Assembly (NCBI GenBank): GCA_963920525.1
Contig: OY986435.1
Span: 263,130,962 to 263,194,961, forward strand
Direction: 5' to 3'
Source: Dichetophora obliterata
Lineage: Eukaryota > Arthropoda > Insecta > Diptera > Sciomyzidae
Length of the DNA: 64,000 nucleotides
The notes under the pieces were generated by a model, which saw only the letters and a list, made by a program, of their open reading frames with translations, was not told the origin of the DNA and made no database searches. How positions within the stretch are numbered: the first letter of the stretch is position 1; each line of letters begins with the position of its first letter. Both the position numbers and the translations under genes were made by a program. Of this stretch, positions 1 to 10,272 are shown piece after piece.

Positions 1-391
1 TCTCATCTAAGCATGTAAACTTGTAAACATGTATAGCATTTAAACTTTTGATTAGCCATAAAGTGTAAATAGCGTAAATGTCGACAAAATGGCGGCTGCG
101 GCTGCGACAACATTATGACTTTTTTAAATTTTAAACCTTTTAAAAACCTTCATTAACATAGAAAAATAAATAAAACGTGTTTATATTTACTTCAACTAAC
201 TTAAATTTGTAATGATTAGCTACAAAGACAACTCTCATTCACACACGTAGATTTACATGATAAATTACACTACAAAATAGGCTCGGAAATGCTGTAAACT
301 CACGCCCATACAAATTTTGACAGATAGTTTACGCGCATGTAAGTTCACAAGGTTTACAATGTTTACGGGTCAGTTACATGCTTAGATGAGA
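1..391. repeat. MITE-like inverted-repeat element, cut by or starting at the window edge
   Basis: The first 18 bases, TCTCATCTAAGCATGTAA, return as a perfect reverse complement at about 374-391. Both arms continue with loosely matching GTAAAC-rich sequence, so the inverted repeat is longer but imperfect. There is no coding potential. The left TSD would lie outside the window, so the insertion cannot be proven and the element may start at or before base 1. It sits in an intron of the eIF3d gene if that gene extends leftward as inferred. Confidence 0.7.
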
Positions 392-544
392 AGCCTTAAT
401 CATTTTCGTTTTTTGCTTCAGATTAATTTTGGAGGAGTAATCCGCTTTTCACCTTTTTTCCACAGCGCTCTATAAAAAATGCTGTATCTACCTTAATATT
501 AAATTTTTTTAATAAAAAAAAAATTAAACATACTCTTGAATGTG
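392..544. other. AT-rich spacer
   Basis: This lies between the leftmost inverted-repeat element and the pogo-type transposon. I see no gene, repeat or motif in it. Confidence 0.5.
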
Positions 545-546
545 TA

Positions 547-2348
547 GGGTAAGAGGGGGATCATACGCCAGAGGGGATGCTCCGAAACCGCTCAATATCT
601 CCCAACTTTATAATGTTATGAAACCCAGGTAAAGTTATTTTAATGAACATTTCTATTTAACTCTACCACAGAAAAATTTACAGTTCCATTGTGATTGTTG
701 TGGCGAGCAGACGTGTCAAAGTGATTTTTGTTGTGTCTTGTAAGTTTTGAAGGTGAGTTTTTTTACTTTTACCTTTTTTGTTTTTTGTGCTATATAAATA
801 TTAAATAGAGTTACATGTAGCTACATTATCAGACCATGTAACGCTTATAAGTTTTTTTATATCAGTTTCTGTAAAACAAATGATAAGTTTTTTTGCTCGC
901 ACCCACTCGTGGGGAACATTCGTAAAGGGTGCACATGGGGTACTTATGCCTGCGTAACTACCCCATGGAGTAGTTGAGCCATGTGTTTTTATTACTAATG
1001 TTGATAGTCACAGATATTTTTATTTGTATTTTAAGAGGGTCAAAATGCCGCGTAATTATACGCCAAAAACTCTTCGCACGCAGATTAATGAACGATCGGT
1101 GAAAAAAGCGCTAAAAGAAGTTTTGAATAATAAAAATACAATCAGTGGAGCTGTAAGATTTTACAATATATCTAGGGAAACTCTACGCGATCGCGGTGAT
1201 TCTGGTAATGAAGAAGAAGAATTTAAATACTCTCAGAATACACATCACAGCAAATATTCACATCTGCGCAGGAAAAAGAAATTGCGTCTTATTTCAAGGA
1301 GTACTCAAATCTGCAACATAGCTTTACTTATAGCAACGCTCGCAATTTTTTTTTGACTATGCTAAGTTAAACAACATAAAGTGTCCTAATTCCTGGCATA
1401 CAAACGAAATAGCAGGAATTGATTGCCTACAAGGCCAAAAGGTTTCATGAAGCGAAACAAGAATCTCAGTTTGCGTTAACCCGAAAACACCAGTTTTGCA
1501 AGAACAACCGCTTTTACAAAGGCTGCTGTCACTTAGTTTTTTGACAACTTAGGAAACTTGTTCCATAAATATAATTTTAGCCCATGTGATGAGTTTAATT
1601 TAGATGAAACTGGATAACGACGATGCTTCGACGCCAAAGTTAAATTTGCCATATATGAATTGATATACAAATTCTAAACAATTTTTTTTTAATTTGGTTA
1701 ATGTCATTTGGTTAACAGTTTCGCAGATAGCTTCTGCCAAAAGAGGATCAATTGTGACGATGGTTGGAATTTTAAATGCTGCGGGTCATAGTCTGTCACC
1801 GGTTTATGTCTTCCTGCGTATAATTACCGAGACCATTTTGTGCCTCTCTCAATAGAGCGGGTGGATGACAGCTAAAGGGCTTGTAGACGAATGTTGTTTA
1901 ACGTAAAAAGTGATTAATTCACTGCAATGATTTTAAAAATAGTTGATCTCATTAAAAAACACTAAATTTATTAGTATTGTAAAAGAAAATATATAAATAT
2001 AAATGAATTCAACAAATATCTACTTCATACTAAAATATTTATCAAATAAAGACTTTATTTTGAAAAAAAAATTAAAGTATTGACTTTTTTCTTGAAAATT
2101 AAGTTATGGCGAAAGATCCCTCACCTATGGCGTATCTACCCCATGTTCGGGGCACATTCACCAAAATGGGTTTTTTTAGAAGTAAGGATATAACTTTTAT
2201 AAAAAATGCGGGGCTAAAAGATTTATTACAAAAATATTAAAGTTAATAAAATAAGGACTGTATTGGTGCAAAAAATTTTTAAAAATACCTTTTAACTAAC
2301 TTTTTATATTTTTTTGAAAAAACCTGGCGAAGCATCCCTCTCTTACCC
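547..2348 (+). mobile_element. pogo/Tigger-type Tc1-mariner DNA transposon (degenerate)
   Basis: The terminal inverted repeats begin GGGTAAGAGGGGGAT at 547 and, read from the right end, GGGTAAGAGAGGGAT at 2348; both continue to a shared CGCCAG about 20 bases in. Each end is flanked by TA (545-546 and 2349-2350), the Tc1/mariner/pogo target duplication. Motifs around CTACCCCAT recur near both ends and may be subterminal transposase-binding repeats. The inside holds a broken transposase gene (see 1045-1925). The element is 1.8 kb, about the size of a complete pogo element, so it is an old full-length copy rather than a MITE. Confidence 0.87.
1045..1925 (+). pseudogene. pogo/jerky-type transposase relic
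   Basis: An ATG at 1045 opens a basic helix-turn-helix segment of the pipsqueak/CENP-B type found at the start of pogo transposases (MPRNYTPKTLRTQINERS, then ISGAVRFYNISRETLRDR). The frame is then lost. Downstream, scattered in-frame blocks keep the catalytic core: EFNLDETG at 1591-1614 (first catalytic Asp region) followed at once by a stop; ASAKRGSIVTMVGILNAAGH from about 1727; and SGWMTAKGLVDE at 1856-1891, a classic pogo/jerky motif. Frameshifts and stops separate these blocks, so no functional enzyme can be made. The order and spacing match one transposase gene decayed in place. Confidence 0.85.
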
Positions 2349-2976
2349 TATATTTTTAGGTGCAAAAACCTAAATGGTTTCCTTTAAAAATGCACAAACA
2401 TGACATTTGTTTTCGGCTTCTGGGTGTATATTTCCCCTTAAGGAACCTTTGATTTTCTAAGTAGCGGTAACGAAAATTTTAGTTACGCAACCCTGTCTGC
2501 GTTTAATAATGTTATCTCATTTTGGTGCTTGCATATATGTATAAAAAGTTCGTAAAAAGTGAGTAAGAATTATTTTTTTTATGTTTATATGCATGATGTT
2601 TGTTGAACCAACGGAATTTTAAAACACGCTGTTAAGGAAATAAAAATTTACAAATAAAATCAAACAAATAAACAAAGTTTTTAAACAAAATAAAAAGTTT
2701 TTTAACAGAAATATAATAATATTAAATTTACGTTATAAAACTAAGAATACACAAGTTTTGATAATTCTTGGTACGCAATGTTAACATTAGTTGGACAAAC
2801 CTTCCCTGTAGCAATAATTGTTTTTATTTAAATTTCAATAGTCTTATGTGGGTTCGCCATAATCGGATGTATTTGACTTTTTAGAGAAAAACAATAAATT
2901 ATCGAGTTTTTGAGTAGAAAATTTAATAAAATATTTAATTGCAAAAAAATACTTATACACATAAGTTCGCAATTTA
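2349..2976. other. AT-rich non-coding stretch
   Basis: This lies between the pogo-type element and a LINE relic. It contains short runs of A and T and no convincing ORF, inverted repeat or RNA gene. It probably belongs to the third intron of eIF3d. Confidence 0.5.
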
Positions 2977-3614
2977 TTAAAAGTAAGCCCTAATCTTTTC
3001 AGCAGGTGTTACTGTGGTACAATGTACTAGAAATAACACAAAATACCAGTTTTTGATATTATGTGGTTTATCATGTTTCTGCAATAAGCCCTTCATGTTA
3101 GTGCAATAAAGTTTTCTTAAAGTAAACTCGACTTTAGTGTTTAGTGCATTTATGTGTGATTTGAAAGTTAATTGACTATCATATATAACACCAAGACATT
3201 TCATTTGTTCAACAAAATAAACTTGCACACCATTTGTAATGTTCAAATCGTTTGTAACGGCCCTTGATGGATTGAACTGGGTGAATTCGATTTTTGAGGG
3301 ATTGATATTTAAGAAGTTTTTGGACATCCACGAAGAAACAACTGAAAGATTATAGTTTACGGTGGATTCAACGACATCTAGAAACTGAGCATCATTTGAG
3401 AACAATAGTTAAATATCATCAGCGCAGATGAATGGTTTACATGTACCAGCAGCGAGGACTCCACTTAAATCATTGACATATAACATAAACAAAAGTGGAC
3501 CGAGCACAGAGCCCTGTGAAACACCGGAAACACTATTTAGTAAGCTAGACTCACATCCATTATAAGAGATAAATTGCTGACGACTCCTTAAATAGGAGTT
3601 TAGTAAGCATGCAC
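2977..3614 (-). pseudogene. Non-LTR retrotransposon reverse transcriptase fragment (Jockey/CR1-like)
   Basis: Read on the minus strand from about 3614, the translation runs LLNSYLRSRQQF, then GVSQGSVLGPLLFMLYVNDL (the conserved RT block before the catalytic site), then ICADDI, a variant of the YADD catalytic box that is followed immediately by a stop codon. After the stop the same frame continues to 2977 with FLNINPSKIEFTQF and MKCLGVIYDSQLTFKSHIN, the conserved segments downstream of the RT palm. The copy lacks the endonuclease and the C-terminal tail, so it is a truncated, inactive fragment. The family is judged by motif pattern only; Jockey and CR1 cannot be told apart here. Confidence 0.85.
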
Positions 3615-4069
3615 GAGGAATGGGAAAAGTTAAATTCTACAATGAGACAAGCACGCTTGTTCTATTTGATTTTATATTTTTTCAAACAGTATCCATTAGA
3701 CCAAGTAGCAGCGTAGCGGTAGAGTTATGTGAGCCATACTCATTACAATCCAATTGTCAATTGAGTCTTTCAATTGAATTGATTCTCAGCCACACACTTT
3801 ATAAACATAATTGACAGATTTTCTTTCAACTGTCAAATATATATTATTAGTTTAGAATTAATGTAATTTTATTATTTGTTTTAATTAACTATTATAATCA
3901 AATGAAATTAAAGACAATTTTAAAATTTTCTTGAAACACGACAGCTAAAAATATGTATGTTGACAGCTAATCAAAGGATTTGGCCATACAAAGCACAATC
4001 GAGTTGAAAAACTTGTCAGGAAACATTGAAAAAAATCTTTTGATTTTGCATCAACCAACTCGACAACTA
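3615..4069. other. Unassigned stretch between LINE relic and SINE
   Basis: It contains a short GC-richer patch near 3700-3740 and several CAATTGA-type repeats around 3750-3790. I see no gene here. The patch near 3705 looks faintly like a tRNA A box, but no B box follows at the right spacing. Confidence 0.4.
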
Positions 4070-4411
4070 AATATAAATAAATAAATAAACTGGCCATTTC
4101 AGCCCTTGACAGGACTTTGACCTACCTTCTATTGATCAATTGCGTTGTGCGTGTTATTAAATGTTTGATCACAAATGATCGAGAACTGGACCTACGTGTT
4201 TTATGCCGACTCCGAACGGCTTATGTTCTCAAGAAGCTTTACATGACAATTTTTACTCTCTGAGGTTTGCCATTGTCTGCAGAGAGGTGACGACCGAGCA
4301 GAAAAATTAATTCAATTGAAAAACTTTTCTGTCTGAGCTGGAATTGAACCCGGGCTACCGCGTTTCTTTAGCTTAGGGGTCACGCACTCAACCCACTAGG
4401 CTACGGTCGCC
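4070..4411 (-). mobile_element. tRNA-derived SINE
   Basis: Read on the minus strand from 4411, it opens with a tRNA-like head. The A-box-like TAGCCTAGTGG lies near 4405 and a clear B box, GGGTTCAATTCC, near 4345. Together they form a split RNA polymerase III promoter. The body includes GTTCGGAGTCGG, a segment I recognise as common in fly tRNA-SINE bodies. The 3' end is a short tandem TTTA/TAAA tail at 4070-4090. The head is too diverged to be a working tRNA gene. Length is about 340 bp, normal for an insect SINE. Confidence 0.8.
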
Positions 4412-4608
4412 ACATGTTAATGTAATTTATAATATTTTATTTTTGATTCGCTAATTAAATAATTTGGTGATCTTTTCTTATATAGAACGTGAAGTGTATT
4501 TTAGTTAGCATTTTTAAAAATGTAAATAATTAAAATATTTTTAAATTACATTTTGACATTCATAGTTCATAATTGCAGTTTGAAAATCACATTTGAAACA
4601 GGTTTGAG

Positions 4609-5030
4609 CATGGCAGAATTATCTAGGTAGTATTGACAACTGCTTATTTTCTCTTCAAAAGGAAAATATAGCATGTCAAAAACAACTGTTAATGAAAGAA
4701 AGCGAAAAAGAAAGCAAGCGTCGGAAACTAAAATCATAAAAATCAAATAAGAATTTTTGTGCGTTTAAATAAACAAATAAAAATTTTAAATCACGAAAGT
4801 TGTAAAAAATCGTGTGATTTGTGCGAAAAGCTTTTCAGTTCGTGATGTTAAATTCTATTCAGTGCCTCAAAAGGAAGCTGGTCGCCAGAGATGGAGTGAT
4901 ACCTGCGGCTATTGACTTTGTTTTCACTTATTGACAATGGCCGATTGAAAGCACTCTCTTTTTGAGTAAATTTTTAACAGCTTCTGTTTTCCATAAAAAC
5001 TGTCAACACTACCTGAGTAATTCTGCTATG
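4609..5030 (+). mobile_element. P-like MITE carrying a THAP-domain fragment
   Basis: The ends read CATGGCAGAATTA at 4609 and, from the right, CATAGCAGAATTA at 5030, and the inverted similarity continues through GGTAGT.TTGACA. A 9-bp direct repeat, AGGTTTGAG, flanks it at 4600-4608 and 5031-5039 (8 bp if the leading A is excluded). Inside, on the plus strand at about 4818-4911, the translation VICAKSFSVRDVKFYSVPQK continues into GRQRWSDTCG, the pattern of the N-terminal part of a THAP zinc-binding domain, with only one Cys of the first pair preserved. THAP domains occur at the start of P-superfamily transposases, and CATG-type ends with an 8-bp TSD fit that superfamily; the assignment is inferred. 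Confidence 0.7.
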
Positions 5031-5503
5031 AGGTTTGAGAACAACGTTTTGTATCAATTTGAGTATAAACCTATTTTTTAATTTGAGAATAAAGTCCCCT
5101 TTTTGTTGATAATGCTATCATTTTCAAATCAATCTCAAATCGATATCAAACGTTTGACATTTGACAAATACCAAATCATTCTTAAATCATTCTCAAACCT
5201 CAAGAACAAAATATGTATACCAAAACTCGAAAAAAGTACTTCAGTGTATTTTCAAATATTAAAAATTTTATGTGTACAAAATATACAAACGAAAGTATTT
5301 GTTTCACACACGTTTCTTATACTAAAATAAATGAATTAAGTGCAAAATTGAAAACTTTTTGATAATTTTTCTTAAAAAATATAAAATTTTTTCAAATGCA
5401 CCCAAATTTTAAAAGTTCACTAAAACTTTATACTGCTGTGGCACAATGACTAAACTAACTTCAAACACATAGAACACACTAATTCTAAAGACAAAAAACC
5501 TAC
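5031..5503. other. eIF3d: eIF3d intron 3, right part
   Basis: The donor GTAGGT (minus strand) begins at 5503, right after the last visible coding base. No further eIF3d exon is seen between here and base 1, so the intron is at least 5.5 kb and runs off the window. Confidence 0.75.
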
Positions 5504-5985
5504 CAAATTTCTCAATAACAATGTCCCACGAGTAGTTCGAACGTGTGGAGCACATGATAGTGGCCAAAATTGCATCAGTGGCAAATACATTGCCGACTGT
5601 CTTGGATAGACGCCGTATCACCGGATCATCAGTTGTTGTCACAGTGTGCACAATACGATCGATTTTCTGCAGCGGTTTCTCATTCTTGACATTGATGCGG
5701 TCGTAGATTTTATCATAGTATTCCAAAGTGCCGCAAGTAATGATGTCTTCACCATCCTTGATGTTAGGCAACGACAATTTAACCAATCGTGGAAAATCCA
5801 TCTCCTCAATGGAAGCCCAGTCGGCGCGCACGGCAACAGATGATTCACGTATTTTGGGTGGAGCACCACGATTGCCAAACTTTTTGCCCATACCACGTCT
5901 ATTGTCACGTGCCTTGACATTTTTACCGCCGAGCGTGGTCATGCCCGAAGAGAGACCACCGCGAATATTGCGTCCACGTCCGCCC
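5504..5985 (-). CDS. eIF3d: eIF3 subunit d, exon 3 (start of cap-binding region)
   Basis: This exon encodes roughly residues 114-274 of eukaryotic translation initiation factor 3 subunit d. eIF3d is part of the cytoplasmic eIF3 complex that loads mRNA on the 40S subunit, and in animals its C-terminal half can bind the 5' cap of selected mRNAs. The exon opens with an Arg/Gly-rich tract ([10 protein letters not shown]) and continues with [20 protein letters not shown], then [19 protein letters not shown] and [20 protein letters not shown], all typical of eIF3d, ending ..[12 protein letters not shown] at a donor. The acceptor CAG ends at 5986 and the donor G|GTAGGT lies at 5504/5503. It joins exon 2 in frame (AG + G gives Arg). 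About half of the usual ~550-residue protein is visible; the rest is off the left edge. Confidence 0.94.
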
Positions 5986-6149
5986 CTGCCAGAGAATCAG
6001 TTAGTGTGGAAAAAAGCAAGCCACAAAAGCAAGCGTGTTCAATCCGATTAGTATGCATGTGTAAATGAGAACGAGTGGGTTTGGCATGAAGGAAGGAAGG
6101 AAGGAAGGAAGGCGAGGAAAGAATTTTGTATGGAACTATTGTAACTAAC
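5986..6149 (-). other. eIF3d: eIF3d intron 2 with GGAA microsatellite
   Basis: This is a 164-bp intron with donor GTTAGT at 6149 and acceptor CAG at 5986. On the plus strand it contains a run of about six GGAA units at 6087-6112. Such tracts often vary in length between individuals. Confidence 0.85.
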
Positions 6150-6297
6150 CTGCTGTTGCGCATGTTGCCACGGAAACGTCCACGTTGGTGTGGCGGCTTC
6201 TGTACGCGCGCTGTATCAACTAGATGGAAGGTAGTTTCATCCTCCTCATGGTAGTAGGCATATTGATTGCCAGTGCCAAAGGTAGAGGCATACTTGT
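6150..6297 (-). CDS. eIF3d: eIF3 subunit d, exon 2
   Basis: This 148-bp exon encodes about residues 65-114 of eIF3d. The translation [20 protein letters not shown] followed by [19 protein letters not shown] is a highly conserved eIF3d block. The acceptor TTTTTTTAG ends at 6298 and the donor AG|GTTAGT is at 6150/6149. The reading phase matches exon 1 (one base carried in, AAC = Asn) and exon 3 (two bases carried out), which strongly supports the gene model. Splicing also removes the stop codons present on either side in the genomic frame. Confidence 0.95.
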
Positions 6298-7354
6298 CTA
6301 AAAAAAGAGATAAGTGATTAAATCGAGTACCAATAAGTCGGTTCAAGAAATACATATAAATATATAGCTGTTTTGGAACGTTAAAAGTAACTTCTCACAA
6401 ATGGGAGTTGTGTTTTTATACTTTCAAAGCGGCGATATTTACGTATATACATAGTACAAATTCATATAAATTCATAAAAAATTGGGCTTTGTCACCGATT
6501 AAAAATGATCCTTGATCTTTTTTATAACGATACGATTCTGGCGAAAATAATTAAAACCTCATGTAAAAGTCTTAAAAATAAATGACCCATGTCTATTTCT
6601 TTAAAAATAGTTTTCTTTCTTGTATCTCTCGCAAACACAGAGATCTAAGTGCAAGCCGTGAGCTAGTCTCGAAAATAAGCAATTTCTTTTTACTCGAGAA
6701 AATTGGTTGTTTTTCCAGCGACATTTAAATTAAAAACCAGCATGAAATATGATCGCGAAATAATATAATCATAATTGCTATTTAAGTTTAATTGAGTGCC
6801 AAAAATAATAGCCAAAACTTTAATATCGCTTTTAAGATTTAAATCAAAACTACTTATTGTATAATTGAAAAAAAAAATACTTTTTACACATTTACCGCCT
6901 TATTCTGGCAAAGTGACAATTGTTACCCAGTATTTTTAAAATTTATATGTGTTTGTTGTAATTTTTTGATTTCAAAACAAAATATGAAGCTCAAAAAACA
7001 AAATTTTTTAACGAAATTGTCACTATCTGAAAAACACGTGACAATTTTTATCAATTTTTTTTTTAAATTTTTATTGAGACTTTTCTTTCTGACCTTTTAC
7101 AAAAAGACAATTCTTAATAGATACTTTGACAGGAAAACTTAGACATGGTATAAGGATAGAGGTAGCTGCAGCGCTGACTGTGCTATCTTTCCATACTGCC
7201 ATGTCTGTCAAATTTAGCTGTGTGGCGAATGGAAACAAAAGAAAATAAATAAAAATGTTTGCTTCGTTTTGACATTTCCGGCAGTATGCTATCATCTGGT
7301 GCATCTACCTGTATTCTTCAACCATGAAACTATGTTAGTTGTGTTATTCCATGA

Positions 7355-7534
7355 TAGAACTAGTGAAGGTATATGCATTTCAGACTGCTCTCTTTTTCTC
7401 ATAGCCAGAATTGTTAAACTCAAGGATTTTGCTATTCTTGCCTATTTTTGCTTTCTTATCGCATTCTCATCGTTTTCAGATTTTGTATGAGCTGTCAACT
7501 TCGTTTTGACAGTTCCGGCACTTCTCTAATTCTA
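7355..7534. repeat. MITE (family shared with 23972-24385 and 50832-51020)
   Basis: The left end TAGAACTAGTGAAG is mirrored at 7534 (TAGAATTAGAGAAG in reverse). The interior shares GTCAACTTCGTTTTGACAG and GATTTTGTATGA with the 50.8 kb copy and GTATATGCATTTC with the 24 kb copy. It has no coding content. Confidence 0.6.
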
Positions 7535-7559
7535 CTAAGTGTTATTCTAAAGTATTAGA

Positions 7560-8420
7560 GAGAGTGAAAGCAACCAGCTGCAGTGACCAAGGAATGGGAA
7601 TACATATGATTGTAATGTTGTGTGTAAAGCAATCAAAATACGCTCTCGCTCTTCTGAGTTATCTTTGCCATGAGTTTATAATTTTATAATTTTCAGAGCG
7701 TATGCGGATAAAATATTCACTCTTCTTATAACTCCTCAGCTGCTTTCCTCGCTCGTGACTTTATATGCTGAGAAATTTTAAAAGACCGTCGTCGTGTTGG
7801 TGAGAGATGTTGAGTTTTCATCGCTCGTGCATTTTTAAATTATAAACTCATTGAATCGCTCGCTTTCATTTGATGCGAAACTTTAGTTAAGCACTTCGCA
7901 CATAATAAATTGAAAGGGATTTAGATCAATAATATTAAGTGTTTTCTTTATAATATATTTCATTACAAAAACTTCAAAAATCATTATATTGTATGAAATT
8001 ATACGAAACTAAGATGAATAAACAAAAAGGAACATTTTAAAAATTCATTAAGTACTTTAATATTTCATTAAAAAATGCAAAAAATATAGTTCATCATAAA
8101 ACACGTATTTATTTTTAATTAACAAGATCACTCGAAATAAATGAGCGATCGCAAAAATTCCAATGAAATGAGTTTATCTTTGCAAAAACTCGCGAGCGAG
8201 AAACAATAAATGAATAACAAAGAGAAGGAGTTGTTCAACTCAGTTTTTTGAGGAGCGTAATATACGAGCGAATATGTTTTGATCACTCTGAATATTCAAC
8301 ATAAGAGCGCTCAAGTTCTTTTTCTTCACGAATAAGGAAAACAAAGTGAATCGTTCATCAATTGAATAATATTGATGAGAAGGAGTGCAATTTTTCTCTT
8401 CAATTGAGAGTTTTTGCGAA
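7560..8420. other. Non-coding part of the 6.9-9.4 kb element
   Basis: This holds many short GCTCGC/GAGCGA motifs on both strands but no clean repeat unit and no ORF with protein-like composition. Confidence 0.4.
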
Positions 8421-8547
8421 CCCTGGTATAAAGTGGAAAAATAATGTTTGCTACCGACATTACTTGTGGCGTAAAAACTAAAGAGAATACTTAAACTAAA
8501 CTTAGGGCTAAATTAAACATTACGAAGTTGAAAGATAAGGATTGATA

Positions 8548-9245
8548 AAATCATTGATTGATAAAATCAAGGTCGGTTTCGATGTTTTCGTTTAAAATAC
8601 CAACTGGGGAAAAATATGTAACTGAAGACCGGTTGTATTGTTTATGGATCGTAAAGATTTCCTTTAACAGGTCATTGTCATGATATTCAAGATTGTTTAT
8701 AATTTTATTTTGTAATAATAAGACGTAGCGGCAAATCGGATTTATGACGGCACTTCTATAGATGACTTTATTTGAGAAACGTTTAGCTGATGATTCGAAA
8801 TCCTTATTGACTCAGCATCGTAGCACATCTCGTTCTTAAACTTCCAATTCCTTGACCACTGTTGGAGAAAATGAGAACCAGATCGGAAATGCGTACAACA
8901 AAACTGTACGGATGCTGACTTTGTAGATTAAGAGCTTCGTTTTTTGACTCAGGAATTTATTGTTAAGCAGTAAGAGAACATGCCTGTGAATTTATGCCCT
9001 TTTTTGATATTTTGCATAGCGTGTTTGCTAAACTTAAGCAGCTTGTCGAAATTTATACCAAGATATTAAATATTTCTTTTGAATGTAATCTCAGACCCAT
9101 TCAAGAACAGCTTAAGATTTTTACTTTCAGGCGTTACATTTCTACCGCATTTGCCGGACGCATTTCTAATACAAATATCTTCGGATTTGGAAGCGTTAAT
9201 CCGAATACCCTAGTCTTGGTAGAGTTCATTAATGGTTTGTAGATG
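8548..9245 (-). pseudogene. Decayed non-LTR reverse transcriptase C-terminal part (I/Jockey-like)
   Basis: On the minus strand, fragments in shifting frames read IRINASKSEDICIRNASGK, LFLNGSEITFKRNI.YLGI, FDKLLKFSKHA, then TKLLIYKVSIRTVLLYAFPI with WFSFSPTVVKELEV and a broken ERDVLRC, and finally a tail ending near 8548 (YFSPVGILNENIETDLDFIN). The order of an RT thumb block, a YxxSIRxxLLYAxPIW block and LExxER is what the C-terminal part of I- or Jockey-type elements shows. Several stops (for example in RNI*YLGI and LEV*ER) make it inactive. It lies inside the 6.9-9.4 kb inverted-repeat element. Confidence 0.75.
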
Positions 9246-9368
9246 TCTGGATACACAATTTTAAGTAGCAAAATTTATTATTTTTGAGCTTCAAATTTTG
9301 TTCAAAACAAACACATAGAAATTTTAAAAATACTAGGTAACAATTGTCACTTTCTCAGAATACGGCTG

Positions 9369-10190
9369 TTTATATAGTTGAAAACTGATAGTCAAATGTA
9401 TTTAGGATTCTATAAAAGACCCAGCAAAAAATATGCGATCGGTCCCATGAGGAACAACAAGGGTTCGATCTTTTGCTGTTTTATGGAATCAAAAAGTGAG
9501 CACTCGTGCCCTTGTGCTCTCTCTTACCTTTTATAAGATGAATAGGCGAGCAATTAATGTCCTTTTTAGGGAACTCCATAACTATTTACTGTAAAAAAAA
9601 TTATTTTAAATGTTTCTTTGCTAATCCTTTTGGATCATTCATAGATCGCTCCTTTTCAGCTGCTTTGCTATGTTATAGGGAACGCTACCCTTCTACGACA
9701 TGCAATGTTAAAAGACAACACAAAATACACCTAGCTTGGATCAATAAGGAGAAACCCACTGCTCTTCAAGAGATCGCTCATAGGATGATCAACTTTTTAA
9801 TGGGGAGTTTCCACATCTAGAAAATTGTATGTGTTTTGGTAAATCATTAATGAAAATTAAAAGTAGAAGATGCCCGCTATGGGTACCTTCTGGAATGCCT
9901 CACAAAGCGTTAAGCCCAACATACATATTTAACGAAATTATTTGGGAATTGTCGTTTCGGCATAAGTGCAGTTTACAGCCCAAGCGTAAATAATTTTTTT
10001 TCTTGTTTATATTAAACGTATTTTAGTCTTCTTAGTCCAAATGTGCAAAAATGGTCGGTCCCGAATGGCTTAGGAGATAAAATTCGCGAAAGTTTAAAAA
10101 TTCAGTGCAAATTATGAAGTGTGTGGAACAAAGCCCAAAATAAAAAATTAAATATAGCCCAAAATTAAAATTATATGAAATCTTATTATA
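9369..10190. other. Unassigned intron sequence
   Basis: This region has no recognised gene. A plus-strand open frame at 9557-9820 (87 codons) has no recognisable domain and no conserved-looking start context, so I do not call it. Confidence 0.4.
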
Positions 10191-10195
10191 TAAAT

Positions 10196-10272
10196 ACTGT
10201 AGACAGCGAAGCCGGTGTTGGACTTACTAAGGGTTGTAATCCCTAAGAAGCGGCCAAAGGCCGCCTATTAAA
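10196..10272 (+). repeat. Dispersed repeat, inverted partner at 12802-12876
   Basis: CTGTAGACAGCGAAGCCG followed by a CTTACTAAGG block and GCGGCCAAAGGCCGC returns in reverse complement at 12802-12876. The GGCCAAAGGCC core is itself a small palindrome. The two copies flank eIF3d exon 1 and the presumed promoter. Confidence 0.7.

Larger units (their letters stand above)
6895..9368. mobile_element. DNA transposon with ~100-bp inverted repeats, family unknown
   Basis: The left arm from 6895 (CCGCCTTATTCTGG, then AAGTGACAATTGTTACC) is matched in reverse complement at about 9265-9368 (CAGCCGTATTCTGA, then AAGTGACAATTGTTACC), and the match continues through GTGTTTGTT and GAAGCTCAAAAA. Both ends abut TTTA (6891-6894 and 9369-9372), a possible 4-bp duplication. 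Inside are a MITE (7355-7534) and a decayed LINE (8548-9245), both likely later insertions. No transposase is seen. Confidence 0.7.

Noticed and set aside
3700..3745. tRNA-like A box suggesting a second SINE
   Set aside because: No B box follows at the right distance and no tail is visible.
5639..6051. Open frames on both strands across eIF3d exon 3
   Set aside because: The eIF3d frame explains the region; the others are out-of-frame shadows.
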